Of a stretch of DNA of 64,000 nt, positions 33,602-43,411 are shown in pieces. Each line of letters opens with the position of its first letter. The stretch's first letter is position 1. The position numbers and the translations under genes were made by a program. Under the pieces are notes generated by a model. The model was not told where the DNA came from. It ran no database searches and worked only from the letters and a program-made list of their open reading frames with translations. Location of the stretch: assembly GCA_017503135.1 (NCBI GenBank), contig JAFVTQ010000004.1, positions 310,001 to 374,000 of the forward strand, given 5' to 3'. This DNA is from Clostridia bacterium (GTDB taxonomy: Bacteria; Bacillota; Clostridia; Oscillospirales; Acutalibacteraceae).

Positions 33602-35818
33602 ATGAATAAAAAACCTACAAAAAATATGTCAATTCGTTCACATATTGCGTTTTTAGGTTTCGCTCTTTTCTTGTTAGTGCTCATTGGAAACCTTTTCTGG
33701 CTTCAGATTGTAAAAGGCGAAGAATATCGTCTTAAAGCAGAAAGAAATCAGTTGAGTGATACTATCGTCAATGCCCATCGTGGCACCATTTATGACTCAA
33801 ATATGAAAGTCATCGCACAAAGTGCGTCTGCATGGCTTGTTTATATCAACCCATCAAAAATAACAACAGACGAACAAAAATCATTGCTTGTAAATTACTT
33901 TACAGAGAATTTTGAACTCAATGTTGAAACAATTGAGAAAAAAGTCAATAAAAACACAAGTGGTTATGAAAAAATTGTCGGTCAAATCAGTAATGATGAA
34001 AAAATTGCTCTTCAGGCATTCATAAAAGAGCATAAAGACCAAAAACTCAATATGATTGTTGGCATCGACCCTGATACAAAACGTTATTATCCACTCGGCT
34101 CATTTGCATCAACAGTTGTTGGATTTACAGGCTCAGGGGATACAGGCAGAGCAGGTATCGAGCTTAAATATAACGAAGAGCTAACAGGCAAGGCGGGTCG
34201 AATTATCACCGCACAAAATGCTCTTGCAGGTGCAATGCCTAATGATTATGAAACTACCTATGATGCAGAGCAAGGACATAGCCTTGTTCTTACAATCGAC
34301 GAAGTTATTCAATATTATCTCGAGCAACAGCTTGAGCAAGCAGTTGAAGAAAACAATGCAAAATACGCTTATGGCATTGTTATGGATGTTAAAACTGGCG
34401 CAATTCTTGGAATGACAACAAAGCCTGACTATGACCTTAACGAGCCATATACAATCACTTCAAGCAAGGTTTTAGAAGAAATTGAAGCATTGCAAGATGA
34501 AAAAGAAAAGAGCAATGCAAAGCTCAATGCTCAATATGCTCAATGGCGTAACAGAGCCATTAGTGATGCTTATGACCCGGGTTCAGTATTCAAGGTTTTT
34601 GTTGCAGCAGCAGCCCTTGAAGAAGGTATAATTAACACTGAATCAACTTATCATTGCACAGGCTCAATCAAAGTTGCAAACTATTTCCAGCATTGTTTCC
34701 ATAACACAGCGCACGGAACACAGACAATCGCAAAAGCATTGCCTAATTCTTGCAATACATATTTCATTACTCTTGGTCAGAGAATGGGCAAAGAAATGTT
34801 CTTCAAATATTTTGAAGGTTTCGGTTTTACTGAAGCTACAGGTATTGACCTTCCTGCAGAAGCAACACCGGTTGCAGGGAAATCATATTATCCTGTTGAA
34901 AAAATGGGTATTGCTGAACTTTCATCTGCATCATTCGGTCAGACATTCCAGATAACTCCAATTCAGGTTATTACAGCAGTTTCTTCTCTTGGTAATGGTG
35001 GCAAACTTATGCAACCTTATGTTGTTTCAAAAGTTCTTGACGAAAACGGAAATCTTGTTTCAGAAACAACTCCAACAATGAGAAGACAGGTTATTTCAGA
35101 AAAAACTGCTGACCTTATGTGCTCTCTTATGGAAGAAGTATGTATTTCAGGTACAGCTAAAAATGCTTATGTAGCGGGTTATCATATTTCAGGTAAAACA
35201 GGTACAAGTGAAAAACTTCAGGTACCTGGTAAAAATATAGCATCATTTGCAGGCTTTGCACCTGCTAATGACCCACAAATCGCAGTTTTGGTTGCTATTG
35301 ACGAGCCACAGGGTGGTTCAACAACAGGTGGTGGCGTTGCTGCTCCAATCGCAGGTCGAATTTTTGAAAATATTATGGCTTATCTCAATATCGACCCACA
35401 ATACAGCGACGAGGAAATGGCAAAAGCAACTGTTACCGCACCAAACCTTGTTGGTGTAAATGCAGATACAGTTAAGTCAAAGGCAAGTGGATTTACAGTT
35501 AAGGTTATCGGAAATGGTGATAAAGTCATTTCTCAAATCCCATCAGCTAAACAGTCAATGCCAAAAGGTGGAATAATTGTTGTTTACACAGAAGAAAATG
35601 CAGAAAAGCAAACAGCAACAGTTCCAAATCTTACAAATCTTACAATAGCAGAAGCAAACAGAATTGCAGTCAATTCTGGTTTCAATATTAAAGTAGCAGG
35701 TACAACTCAGGGTGGCGAAGTGTTGTCATATAAACAGAATATCCCTGCAGGTGCTACTTACGAACAAGGCACAGTTATTACGGTTTACTTCCGTTCAAGC
35801 GTGAATGTAGCCGACTAA
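33602..35818 (+). CDS. ftsI: Penicillin-binding protein 2 (FtsI/PBP2B/SpoVD type) with two PASTA domains
   Basis: Septal peptidoglycan transpeptidase, 738 residues. One TM near 15-37, a dimerisation domain starting HRGTIYDSNMKVIAQ, then the transpeptidase with SVFK (nucleophile Ser about 328), SCN and KTGT (about 532). Two C-terminal PASTA repeats start at APNLVGVNADT and VPNLTNLTIAE and bind muropeptide or lipid II. Whether it is the vegetative PBP2B or the sporulation SpoVD cannot be decided; only one copy is present here. AAAGGAG precedes the ATG, and a weak hairpin separates it from ftsL. Confidence 0.94.
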   Translation: MNKKPTKNMSIRSHIAFLGFALFLLVLIGNLFWLQIVKGEEYRLKAERNQLSDTIVNAHRGTIYDSNMKVIAQSASAWLVYINPSKITTDEQKSLLVNYFTENFELNVETIEKKVNKNTSGYEKIVGQISNDEKIALQAFIKEHKDQKLNMIVGIDPDTKRYYPLGSFASTVVGFTGSGDTGRAGIELKYNEELTGKAGRIITAQNALAGAMPNDYETTYDAEQGHSLVLTIDEVIQYYLEQQLEQAVEENNAKYAYGIVMDVKTGAILGMTTKPDYDLNEPYTITSSKVLEEIEALQDEKEKSNAKLNAQYAQWRNRAISDAYDPGSVFKVFVAAAALEEGIINTESTYHCTGSIKVANYFQHCFHNTAHGTQTIAKALPNSCNTYFITLGQRMGKEMFFKYFEGFGFTEATGIDLPAEATPVAGKSYYPVEKMGIAELSSASFGQTFQITPIQVITAVSSLGNGGKLMQPYVVSKVLDENGNLVSETTPTMRRQVISEKTADLMCSLMEEVCISGTAKNAYVAGYHISGKTGTSEKLQVPGKNIASFAGFAPANDPQIAVLVAIDEPQGGSTTGGGVAAPIAGRIFENIMAYLNIDPQYSDEEMAKATVTAPNLVGVNADTVKSKASGFTVKVIGNGDKVISQIPSAKQSMPKGGIIVVYTEENAEKQTATVPNLTNLTIAEANRIAVNSGFNIKVAGTTQGGEVLSYKQNIPAGATYEQGTVITVYFRSSVNVAD

Positions 35819-35844
35819 AATTTAATAGAGGGGTATCAACTCAA

Positions 35845-37275
35845 ATGAAACTTTCTACACTTCTTCAAGGTGTGAAAACGCTGAATGCGTTTGAAGATGT
35901 GGAAATTGAAAGAGTAACGGATAAAATTAAGGATACCAAAGAAAACACATTGTTTGTCTGTATAGATGGAAATCAGTTCGATGGTCACAAAATGGCAAAA
36001 CAAGCATTACAAAATGGTGCTGTTGCCGTGATTTGTGAACGGGACTTGAAAATTGACGGACAAATAAAAGTTGAAAACACAAGAAAAGCATATTCACAAA
36101 TTGCATCAAATTTTTATGATAATCCTACCAAAAAGCTTAAACTTATAGGGGTTACAGGCACAAACGGAAAAACCTCAACATCATTTTTTATTAAAAATAT
36201 GTTGAATGGATTGGGTTATAAATGTGGGTTAATCGGAACAATTGAAAATGATTTTGGTGACGGTAAAACAGAGTCAATTCTAACAACACCCGAGCCAATG
36301 GAGTTGCAAAAATTGTTTCGCAATATGGTGAATAACGATTGTGAATATTGCGTGATGGAGGTTTCTTCACAAGCCCTTGCACAAAAACGAGTGTATGGAC
36401 TTGAATATGAAATATCCATTCTGACAAATATAACGGTTGACCATCTTGATTATCACATCACGATGGAAAATTACATAAATTCTAAGCTGGAATTACTTAA
36501 AAATAGCAAAAAAGCAATAGTAAATATTGACGATAATAATGTCAAAACGGCTCTTTCTAGAATAGAATGTCCTGTTGTAACTTGTTCAACAGTTGACAAT
36601 AAAGCAGACTACACCGCTAAAAACGTAATCTGCAATGAGTCCTTTGTACAATACGAGTTAGTGGGCATAAATTGTATAGGCAGAATAAATGTGAATTTGC
36701 CTGGCGAGTTTACAGTTTATAATTCTCTTTGTGCATCATCTGCTTTGATAGAGTTAGGATTTTCTATTGATGATATTGCGAATTCAACTGAAAAAATAAA
36801 GCAAGTAAAGGGCAGAGCAGAGCGAGTACCTGTACCGAGAAATTTTACAGTAATTATAGATTATGCTCATACACCAGACGGATTAGAAAACATTTTGAAA
36901 TGTATCAAAGGTTTCACAAAAGGCAAAATTATCACAGTTTTCGGTTGTGGTGGCGACAGAGATAAAAGTAAGCGAGCCGAAATGGGCAGAATTGCAGGGG
37001 AGTTGTCAAATATCGCAGTTGTCACAAGTGATAACCCAAGAACAGAAAACCCCTTGCTAATAATTAACGACATTCTCGCTGGGATGGAGAAAACTAAATC
37101 AAAACTTGCAATAATAGAAAATCGCCGTCAAGCTATTGAGTTTGCACTCTCTAAAGCAAGACGTGGCGATGTGGTCTTGCTTGCGGGCAAAGGGCACGAA
37201 ACTTATCAGATAATCGGTAACGAAAGAATTCATTTTGATGAACGTGAAATAATAAAGGAATATTTTAAGGAGTAG
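35845..37275 (+). CDS. murE: UDP-MurNAc-tripeptide synthetase (meso-DAP adding)
   Basis: Adds the third amino acid to UDP-MurNAc-L-Ala-D-Glu. The 476 residues have the ATP loop VTGTNGKTSTS (about 103-113), the carbamylated Lys region EVSSQALAQKR, and DNPRTENP (about 396-403), the DNPR signature of meso-diaminopimelate-specific MurE, so the wall is DAP-type rather than lysine-type. It is followed two bases later by murF. Confidence 0.96.
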   Translation: MKLSTLLQGVKTLNAFEDVEIERVTDKIKDTKENTLFVCIDGNQFDGHKMAKQALQNGAVAVICERDLKIDGQIKVENTRKAYSQIASNFYDNPTKKLKLIGVTGTNGKTSTSFFIKNMLNGLGYKCGLIGTIENDFGDGKTESILTTPEPMELQKLFRNMVNNDCEYCVMEVSSQALAQKRVYGLEYEISILTNITVDHLDYHITMENYINSKLELLKNSKKAIVNIDDNNVKTALSRIECPVVTCSTVDNKADYTAKNVICNESFVQYELVGINCIGRINVNLPGEFTVYNSLCASSALIELGFSIDDIANSTEKIKQVKGRAERVPVPRNFTVIIDYAHTPDGLENILKCIKGFTKGKIITVFGCGGDRDKSKRAEMGRIAGELSNIAVVTSDNPRTENPLLIINDILAGMEKTKSKLAIIENRRQAIEFALSKARRGDVVLLAGKGHETYQIIGNERIHFDEREIIKEYFKE

Positions 37276-37277
37276 TT

Positions 37278-38636
37278 ATGAACTTAACAGTTACGCAGGT
37301 AGCCAAAGTGCTGGGCAATGACATTGCTTCTGAAAAGTTAATAAATCGTGTTTCTATTGATAGCCGTGATGTTGACGAAAATACATTGTTTTTTGCAATC
37401 AAGGGTGACCGCTTTGACGGGCACGACTTTATCGAAGATGTTGCAAAAAAAGGTGTCGGCGCAATAGTCAGTCATAAAAAGGTGGAGGTTGACGCACCTG
37501 TCATATATGTTGACAATACAAAACAAGCACTCCTAGATTTAGCATCATTTTACAGACATTCAATTGATAATTTAATTGTAATCGGGCTTACAGGTAGTGT
37601 CGGCAAAACCACAACAAAAGAAATGACTGCTTGTGTAATGGCTCAAAAATATAAAACACTTAAAACCGAAGGTAATTTCAATAATGAAATCGGAATGCCA
37701 AGAACAATTTTTCGTCTTGATGAGTCTTATCAATGCGCAGTTCTTGAAATGGGTATGGATGGCTTTGGCCAGATTTCAGACCTTACAAATTCTGCTCGTC
37801 CCGACTGTGCAATAATTACCAATATCGGTGTTTCGCACATCGAAAACCTTGGCTCTCGTGACGGAATCCTCAAAGCAAAACTCGAAATGCTTGAGGGTAT
37901 GAAAAAAGGCTCAACACTTTTCGTTAACGGTGATAACGATAAACTCTCAACTCTCCAAAATGCAGATTATAATATCGTAAAATTCGGTATCGAAAATAAA
38001 AACTGCGAGTTTTTAGCTGAAGAAATCGTTGAAAAAGATTATTCAACTGATTTTGTAGCAGTGTGGAACGGTAATCGTCAAAAAGTAACAATTCCAACTG
38101 TGGGAATTCACAATGTATATGACGCTCTCGTGGCTTTCGCTGTGGGAATTGAATATAATATTGCACCTGATTTAATCGCAAAAGGACTTTGCGACTATAC
38201 ACCGTCAGGAATGCGACAGAGAGTCAAAGATGCAAAGGGTATAACCGTTATTGAAGATTGTTATAACGCAAGTCCCGATTCACAAAAAGCAGGGCTCAAC
38301 ACACTTTGCAAAATCGCAAGAATGAGAAAAATTGCAGTTTTAGGAGATATGTTGGAACTTGGTGATTACACCGAGACTGCTCATAGAATGGTTGGTGACT
38401 ATGTTGCTGAATGTGAAATAGATGCACTTTTCACATTGGGTGAAAGTTCAAAGTTTATTGCAGATAGTGCGAAAAATGGCGGACTTCAATCAGTTTTCTC
38501 TTTTACTGATAAAACTCAACTTACAGATGAATTGAAAAAATATCTTCAAAAAGGTGACACGGTGCTTTTCAAAGCAAGTCGTGGAATGAAATTAGAAGAA
38601 ATTTTTGAAGAATTATATAAACATTGGGATGTTTAA
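37278..38636 (+). CDS. murF: UDP-MurNAc-tripeptide-D-Ala-D-Ala ligase
   Basis: Completes the UDP-MurNAc pentapeptide by adding D-Ala-D-Ala. The 452 residues include FFAIKGDRFDGHDF near the N-terminus, P-loop GLTGSVGKTTTKEM, EGNFNNEIGMPRTIF, EMGMDGFGQI, ITNIGVSHIENLGSRDGI and the C-terminal EDCYNASPDS, all typical of MurF. The Shine-Dalgarno AAGGAG lies inside the end of murE. Confidence 0.97.
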   Translation: MNLTVTQVAKVLGNDIASEKLINRVSIDSRDVDENTLFFAIKGDRFDGHDFIEDVAKKGVGAIVSHKKVEVDAPVIYVDNTKQALLDLASFYRHSIDNLIVIGLTGSVGKTTTKEMTACVMAQKYKTLKTEGNFNNEIGMPRTIFRLDESYQCAVLEMGMDGFGQISDLTNSARPDCAIITNIGVSHIENLGSRDGILKAKLEMLEGMKKGSTLFVNGDNDKLSTLQNADYNIVKFGIENKNCEFLAEEIVEKDYSTDFVAVWNGNRQKVTIPTVGIHNVYDALVAFAVGIEYNIAPDLIAKGLCDYTPSGMRQRVKDAKGITVIEDCYNASPDSQKAGLNTLCKIARMRKIAVLGDMLELGDYTETAHRMVGDYVAECEIDALFTLGESSKFIADSAKNGGLQSVFSFTDKTQLTDELKKYLQKGDTVLFKASRGMKLEEIFEELYKHWDV

Positions 38637-38648
38637 GGAGTTGTGATT

Positions 38649-39677
38649 ATGAATATTTTTGTTGCTTGTGGCTTTGCTACAATACTCAGTTTTGCAATAG
38701 CATTTTTATTGGGATTTGTTATGATTCCATGGCTTCGCAAACTTAAATTCGGGCAAACTATCCTTGAAGACGGCCCAATCTGGCACAAATCAAAGCAAGG
38801 CACACCAATTATGGGTGGACTTATGTTTATTGTCAGCACAATCGTTACAGTAATTGTTGTGCTTTTAACAGATTATCTTATGGGTGGCAACCTTTTTGCA
38901 GGGGAGTCAATCGTACCAAATCAACTTAAAGTAAAACTTGTGGCAGGTGTATTTCTTGCTTTGGGCTTTGGACTTGTAGGTTTTGCTGACGACTATATCA
39001 AAGTTGTTAAAAAACGTAATTTAGGTCTTACAATCACTCAAAAAACAGTTGCACAGTTAGCAATAATCTTCTCATATCTTGCAAGTCTTTATTTCAACGG
39101 ACTTACATTTATGAAAATTCCTTTTGTTGGCTCAGTTGACCTTAAATGGTTCTTCTGGATTTTCGGCCTTTGCGTAATTTACGGTGCAGTTAATGCGGTT
39201 AATTTCACAGACGGAATTGACGGACTCTGCGCAAGTGTTACAAGTGTAACTGCTATTGCATTCTGTATTGCAGCGCTTATGGTGAAATTCACAGGTATCA
39301 GTGTTCTTGCAGCAGCACTCGCAGGCGGTTGCTTGGGTTACCTTATCTGGAACTACTATCCATCAAAGGTAATGATGGGTGACACAGGTTCAATGTTCTT
39401 GGGCGGTATGGTTGTAGCGTTGGCTTATGCAATAGATTGTCCAATTATTCTCGTTCTTTTCGGTATCATTTATGTAATTGAAGCAATGTCAGACGTGTTG
39501 CAAATTGGTTATTTCAAAGCAACTCATGGCAAGAGAATCTTCAAAATGGCACCAATTCACCATCACTTTGAAATGTGTGGATGGAAAGAACGCAAAATCG
39601 TAACGATTTTCTCACTTGTTAATATGCTTGGTTGTGCAGTGGGCTTGGCAATTTATTATTTCGGCATTGCAAAATAA
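38649..39677 (+). CDS. mraY: Phospho-N-acetylmuramoyl-pentapeptide transferase
   Basis: Integral membrane enzyme that moves phospho-MurNAc-pentapeptide to undecaprenyl phosphate, forming lipid I. ATG 38649 is 8 bases after GGAG, while GTG 38643 is too close. The 342 residues have about ten TMs and the catalytic signatures KQGTPIMGG, GFADDYIKV, NFTDGIDGL and PIHHHFEMCGW (HHH motif). murD, which usually follows mraY, is missing; ftsW comes next. Confidence 0.97.
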   Translation: MNIFVACGFATILSFAIAFLLGFVMIPWLRKLKFGQTILEDGPIWHKSKQGTPIMGGLMFIVSTIVTVIVVLLTDYLMGGNLFAGESIVPNQLKVKLVAGVFLALGFGLVGFADDYIKVVKKRNLGLTITQKTVAQLAIIFSYLASLYFNGLTFMKIPFVGSVDLKWFFWIFGLCVIYGAVNAVNFTDGIDGLCASVTSVTAIAFCIAALMVKFTGISVLAAALAGGCLGYLIWNYYPSKVMMGDTGSMFLGGMVVALAYAIDCPIILVLFGIIYVIEAMSDVLQIGYFKATHGKRIFKMAPIHHHFEMCGWKERKIVTIFSLVNMLGCAVGLAIYYFGIAK

Positions 39678-39713
39678 TTAAACTTTAATTTTTAAAGAAA
39701 GGTTGGTGGAAAA

Positions 39714-40934
39714 ATGGCAACAAAGAGAAAAAATTCTCCCTTAAATGGATTACTTGCAAATGGCTCAATGGATATTCCGTTTTTCCTTTTGCTTATAGTT
39801 ATCGTGTCTGTGGGACTCGTAATGCTTTTTTCCGCTAGCTATACTTACAGTTATTATAACCGTGACGGCGACAGCACTTATATCTTCCGCCGTCAGATAA
39901 TTTTCACAGTTTTGGGACTTGTGGGAATGTATGTGGTTTCTCGAATCCGCTATGAATATTTTAAAGTCTTTGCAATTATAGGCGCTGTGGTGTCAGTGGG
40001 GCTTTTATTATTAGTCCTTGTGCTTCCCGAATATAAACCGGGCTTTAAAAGATGGATTAACTTAGGGTTCACCACATTCCAACCATCAGAAATTGCAAAA
40101 ATCGGCCTTATATTGATTTTAGCCTTTCTGCTAGATAAAGATTATAAAGGCGTAACGGGCAAAATCCCAAGTAAATCAAGCATTGCAAATACTATTTATG
40201 ATTTTACAGACGGCAGACTTGTTCTCTATAAATCAACTACATCAGTAATTGCATATGGTATGCTTATCATCGTGTTTGCAGGTCTTGTTTATCTTGAAAA
40301 TCACCTTTCAGGTACAGTTTTGATGCTTGCAATCGGCATTGTGATGCTCTTCCTTGGCGAAGTCAAATACAAATGGTTTGTGTTTGCAGGTGGAGTTGTG
40401 CTTATTGCGGTGATAGTTCTTGTTGCAAATCCAACTATTCTTCAAGATTATATGGGTGAGCGTATTACAGCTTGGCTCGATAAAGACTTTGACCCAACAG
40501 GCGTTCGTTGGCAGACAAACAATTCACTTTATGCTATTGGTTCAGGTGGATTCTTAGGCACAGGTTTAGGTCAGTCAAAACAAAAGCATCTCTATGTTTC
40601 AGAGCCACAGAATGACTTTATCTTTGCCATTGTCTGTGAAGAATTGGGCTTTATTGGTGCGGCAGCAATAATCGTGCTTTTTGCACTTCTGGTTTACAGA
40701 GGTATTTATATAGGTCTTCGTGCAAAAGACCGCTTTGGTGCATTGCTCTCTATGGGCATTGCATTCCAGATTGGTATTCAGGTTGCACTCAATATAGCTG
40801 TTGTAAGTGACTTGATTCCAAATACTGGTATTTCACTTCCGTTCTTCTCTGCGGGTGGTACTTCGATTTTCATTCTTCTTTGTGAAATGGGAATGTTGTT
40901 GTCAATTTCTCGCAGTATGCGTAAAAAGGGGTAA
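39714..40934 (+). CDS. ftsW: Lipid II polymerase FtsW (SEDS family)
   Basis: Septal peptidoglycan glycosyltransferase working with the class b PBP encoded upstream. The 406 residues start with a basic cytoplasmic tail, then about ten TMs. SEDS features are MLFSASY, FQPSEIAKI, LSGTVLMLAIGI (in the LEPDLGT-equivalent position), QNDFIFAIVCEELGFIG and PNTGISLPFFSAGGTS. The location between mraY and murG supports FtsW rather than RodA. Confidence 0.94.
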   Translation: MATKRKNSPLNGLLANGSMDIPFFLLLIVIVSVGLVMLFSASYTYSYYNRDGDSTYIFRRQIIFTVLGLVGMYVVSRIRYEYFKVFAIIGAVVSVGLLLLVLVLPEYKPGFKRWINLGFTTFQPSEIAKIGLILILAFLLDKDYKGVTGKIPSKSSIANTIYDFTDGRLVLYKSTTSVIAYGMLIIVFAGLVYLENHLSGTVLMLAIGIVMLFLGEVKYKWFVFAGGVVLIAVIVLVANPTILQDYMGERITAWLDKDFDPTGVRWQTNNSLYAIGSGGFLGTGLGQSKQKHLYVSEPQNDFIFAIVCEELGFIGAAAIIVLFALLVYRGIYIGLRAKDRFGALLSMGIAFQIGIQVALNIAVVSDLIPNTGISLPFFSAGGTSIFILLCEMGMLLSISRSMRKKG

Positions 40935-40940
40935 AAAGAA

Positions 40941-42059
40941 ATGAGAGTAATGTTTGTAGCCGGTGGTACTGGTGGACACATAAATCCTGCAATAGCAGTT
41001 GCAAAAGAAATGAAAAGACTTGACCCGAGTGCAGAGGTTCTCTTTGTGGGAACAGAGGGCAGAATGGAAACAAAAATTGTTCCAAAAGCGGGATTTGAAA
41101 TAAAAACTGTTAAAATGAACGGCTTTTCAAGAAGTCTTTCAATTAAAGGCTTGATTGATAATGTGAATACAGTAATGCTCACTTTAAAAGCATCGGGCAA
41201 GGCACAGAAAATCATTAAAGAATTTCAACCTGATGTTGTTGTGGGCTTTGGTGGCTATGTAACAGGTCCCGTGCTTCGCGAAGCTGCGAAAATGGGTATA
41301 AAAACGGCAATCCACGAGCAAAACGCATTCCCCGGTGTTGCAAACAAAGCTCTTGCAAAAATCGTGGATAAAGTAATGCTCACATCAGAAGCAGCAGAGC
41401 AATATATGACTTGCAAAAATCCACCTGTTGTGACAGGTCTTCCGGTTCGTCGTGAAATAGTAAAAACAGATAAGGATTTTGCACGCGCAACTCTTGGCAT
41501 CAATAATGATGATATGCTTGTGCTTTCAATGGGTGGCTCACTGGGTGCAGATGCTATCAATAATGCAGTTGTTGAAATGCTCACAACCCTTAAAGACGAG
41601 AAAAATATCTGTTTCTTGCACGCAACTGGTAGTTACGGTAAATGGGTGGGGGACAAACTCTCTGAAAATGGTGTGAAATTCGGTAAAGGTACTAATATCG
41701 AAATCCGTGAATATATCGATAATATGGACATTTGCTTACCTGCTTGCGATTTGGTAATCAGTCGTGCAGGGGCAAGCTCACTTTCAGAAATTCAGGCCCT
41801 CTCTAAACCATCAATTCTCATTCCATCACCAAATGTTGCCGAGAATCATCAATATCATAACGCAATGACTCTCGCAGAAAATGGTGGCGCAATTTTAATT
41901 GAAGAAAAAGACCTTGCTGAAAAGAAAATTGCAGATATTGTTCTCGACCTTAAAAACAATCGAGAAAAACTTAATGAAATCTCTGCAAAATGTGGTGAAA
42001 AGGCAAAACTCAATGCTCTTTCAGAAATTTGCAGAATTATAACATCACTTAACCAATAA
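40941..42059 (+). CDS. murG: UDP-GlcNAc transferase MurG
   Basis: Peripheral membrane glycosyltransferase that converts lipid I to lipid II. The 372 residues have the N-terminal GGTGGHINPAIAVA loop, VVGFGGYVTGPVLREA, EQNAFPGVANK, LSMGGSLGADAINN and the UDP-GlcNAc site SRAGASSLSEIQALSKPSILIPSP. It begins six bases after ftsW. A 77-base gap with inverted repeats leads to murA. Confidence 0.97.
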   Translation: MRVMFVAGGTGGHINPAIAVAKEMKRLDPSAEVLFVGTEGRMETKIVPKAGFEIKTVKMNGFSRSLSIKGLIDNVNTVMLTLKASGKAQKIIKEFQPDVVVGFGGYVTGPVLREAAKMGIKTAIHEQNAFPGVANKALAKIVDKVMLTSEAAEQYMTCKNPPVVTGLPVRREIVKTDKDFARATLGINNDDMLVLSMGGSLGADAINNAVVEMLTTLKDEKNICFLHATGSYGKWVGDKLSENGVKFGKGTNIEIREYIDNMDICLPACDLVISRAGASSLSEIQALSKPSILIPSPNVAENHQYHNAMTLAENGGAILIEEKDLAEKKIADIVLDLKNNREKLNEISAKCGEKAKLNALSEICRIITSLNQ

Positions 42060-42069
42060 TTTTTAACAT

Positions 42070-42136
42070 TTTTCACGCTCTCGGCATAGTATGTGGCACA
42101 AGCGTATTTCCTTATACTGTAAAGGGCGTGTGAAAA
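42070..42136 (+). promoter_or_regulatory. Long inverted repeat enclosing the murA ribosome site
   Basis: TTTTCAC (42070-42076) is complementary to GTGAAAA (42130-42136), which abuts the TTG start of murA. AGTAT (42088-42092) and ATACT (42114-42118) nest inside. The AAAGGG ribosome site (42121-42126) would sit in this structure, so translation control of murA is possible. Confidence 0.4.
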
Positions 42137-43411
42137 TTGGATAAAATTGTAATAAACGGCTCAAAAAGACTTGACGGTGAAATATCCGTGCAAGGGGCCA
42201 AAAATTCTGTGTTGCCAATACTTGTTGCAACGCTTTTAGCCGATGGAGTTTCGGTGATACATAATTGCCCCATCATTTCCGATGTGGATGCAACCATAAA
42301 AATACTTCGGTATCTTGGGTGCATAGTCACCCGTGAAGGACACACAATAACTGTGGATTCAAGTGGCGTCAACAAAAATGATGTGCCCGATGAATTAATG
42401 CGTGAAATGCGTTCGTCCATTGTATTTTTAGGTGGAATTCTCGGCAGAATGGGTAAAGCGATACTCTCAACTCCAGGTGGTTGTGAAATAGGTCTTCGTC
42501 CCATTGACTTGCATCTCTCATCAATGCAACAATTCGGCGCAGAAATCACAAACGAAAACGGAAACATCATTTGCTCTGCCGAAAAAAACGGACTCATAGG
42601 TACTCGAATAACCTTGTCATTCCCAAGCGTTGGTGCAACAGAGAATATTATTCTCGCAGCAACCTTGGCAAAGGGTACAACAATAATCACCAATGCAGCC
42701 CGTGAACCTGAAATCAGCGATTTGGCAGATTTCTTGAATGGTTGTGGCGCAAAAATACACGGTGCAGGTGATAGTACCATCACAATCGAAGGTGTAAATA
42801 AGCTTTATCCTACCGAGCACACAGTAATCCCAGACAGAATAGTGGCATCAACTTATATGATTGCTGCAGCAGTCACCAGTGGTCGAGTGTGCTTGAAAGA
42901 TATAATTCCGTCACACATCGGACCAACAATCCAACCACTTCGTGAAGCAGGTTGTGATATTGTGGTCAGTGGACGCTGGGTGTGCCTTAGTGCACCACCA
43001 AGACTTAAAAGAATAAGAATAATAAGAACAATGCCCCATCCGGGATTTCCAACAGATGTTCAAGCGCAAATGATGGCGCTGACCACAGTTGCAGACGGCA
43101 CAAGCGTTATTGTTGAGAATATCTTTGAAAGTAGATTTAAGCATATCGGCGAGTTAATTCGATTTGGTGCGAAAATCAATGTTGAGGGTAGGGTAGCAGT
43201 AATTGAAGGAATGAGATATCTGAATGGTGCAAATGTCCGTTCAACCGATTTGCGTGGTGGCTCGGCAATGATTATTGCAGGGCTAAGTGCTAGGGGAACA
43301 ACTGAGATTTCAGATATCCATCATATAGACAGAGGCTATGAAGAACCTGAAAAGGTACTACAAAGTCTCGGAGCAGATATAAAAAGGGTGAAAGAAGTTG
43401 AAAAAGACTAA
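42137..43411 (+). CDS. murA: UDP-N-acetylglucosamine 1-carboxyvinyltransferase
   Basis: First committed step of peptidoglycan synthesis: PEP plus UDP-GlcNAc. It starts at TTG 42137 (MDKIVINGSKRLDGEI); a stop lies two codons upstream in frame and AAAGGG provides the ribosome site. The 424 residues include GAKNSVLPI, the active-site Cys in STPGGCEIGLRPIDLHL (so fosfomycin-sensitive type), FPSVGATENIILAA, HPGFPTDVQAQMMA and DLRGGSAMIIAGL. It overlaps ftsQ by 14 bases. Confidence 0.97.
   Translation: MDKIVINGSKRLDGEISVQGAKNSVLPILVATLLADGVSVIHNCPIISDVDATIKILRYLGCIVTREGHTITVDSSGVNKNDVPDELMREMRSSIVFLGGILGRMGKAILSTPGGCEIGLRPIDLHLSSMQQFGAEITNENGNIICSAEKNGLIGTRITLSFPSVGATENIILAATLAKGTTIITNAAREPEISDLADFLNGCGAKIHGAGDSTITIEGVNKLYPTEHTVIPDRIVASTYMIAAAVTSGRVCLKDIIPSHIGPTIQPLREAGCDIVVSGRWVCLSAPPRLKRIRIIRTMPHPGFPTDVQAQMMALTTVADGTSVIVENIFESRFKHIGELIRFGAKINVEGRVAVIEGMRYLNGANVRSTDLRGGSAMIIAGLSARGTTEISDIHHIDRGYEEPEKVLQSLGADIKRVKEVEKD

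Noticed and set aside
42112..42783. 223-codon minus-strand frame opposite murA
   Set aside because: Entirely antisense to a well-conserved murA and without motif or start signals.
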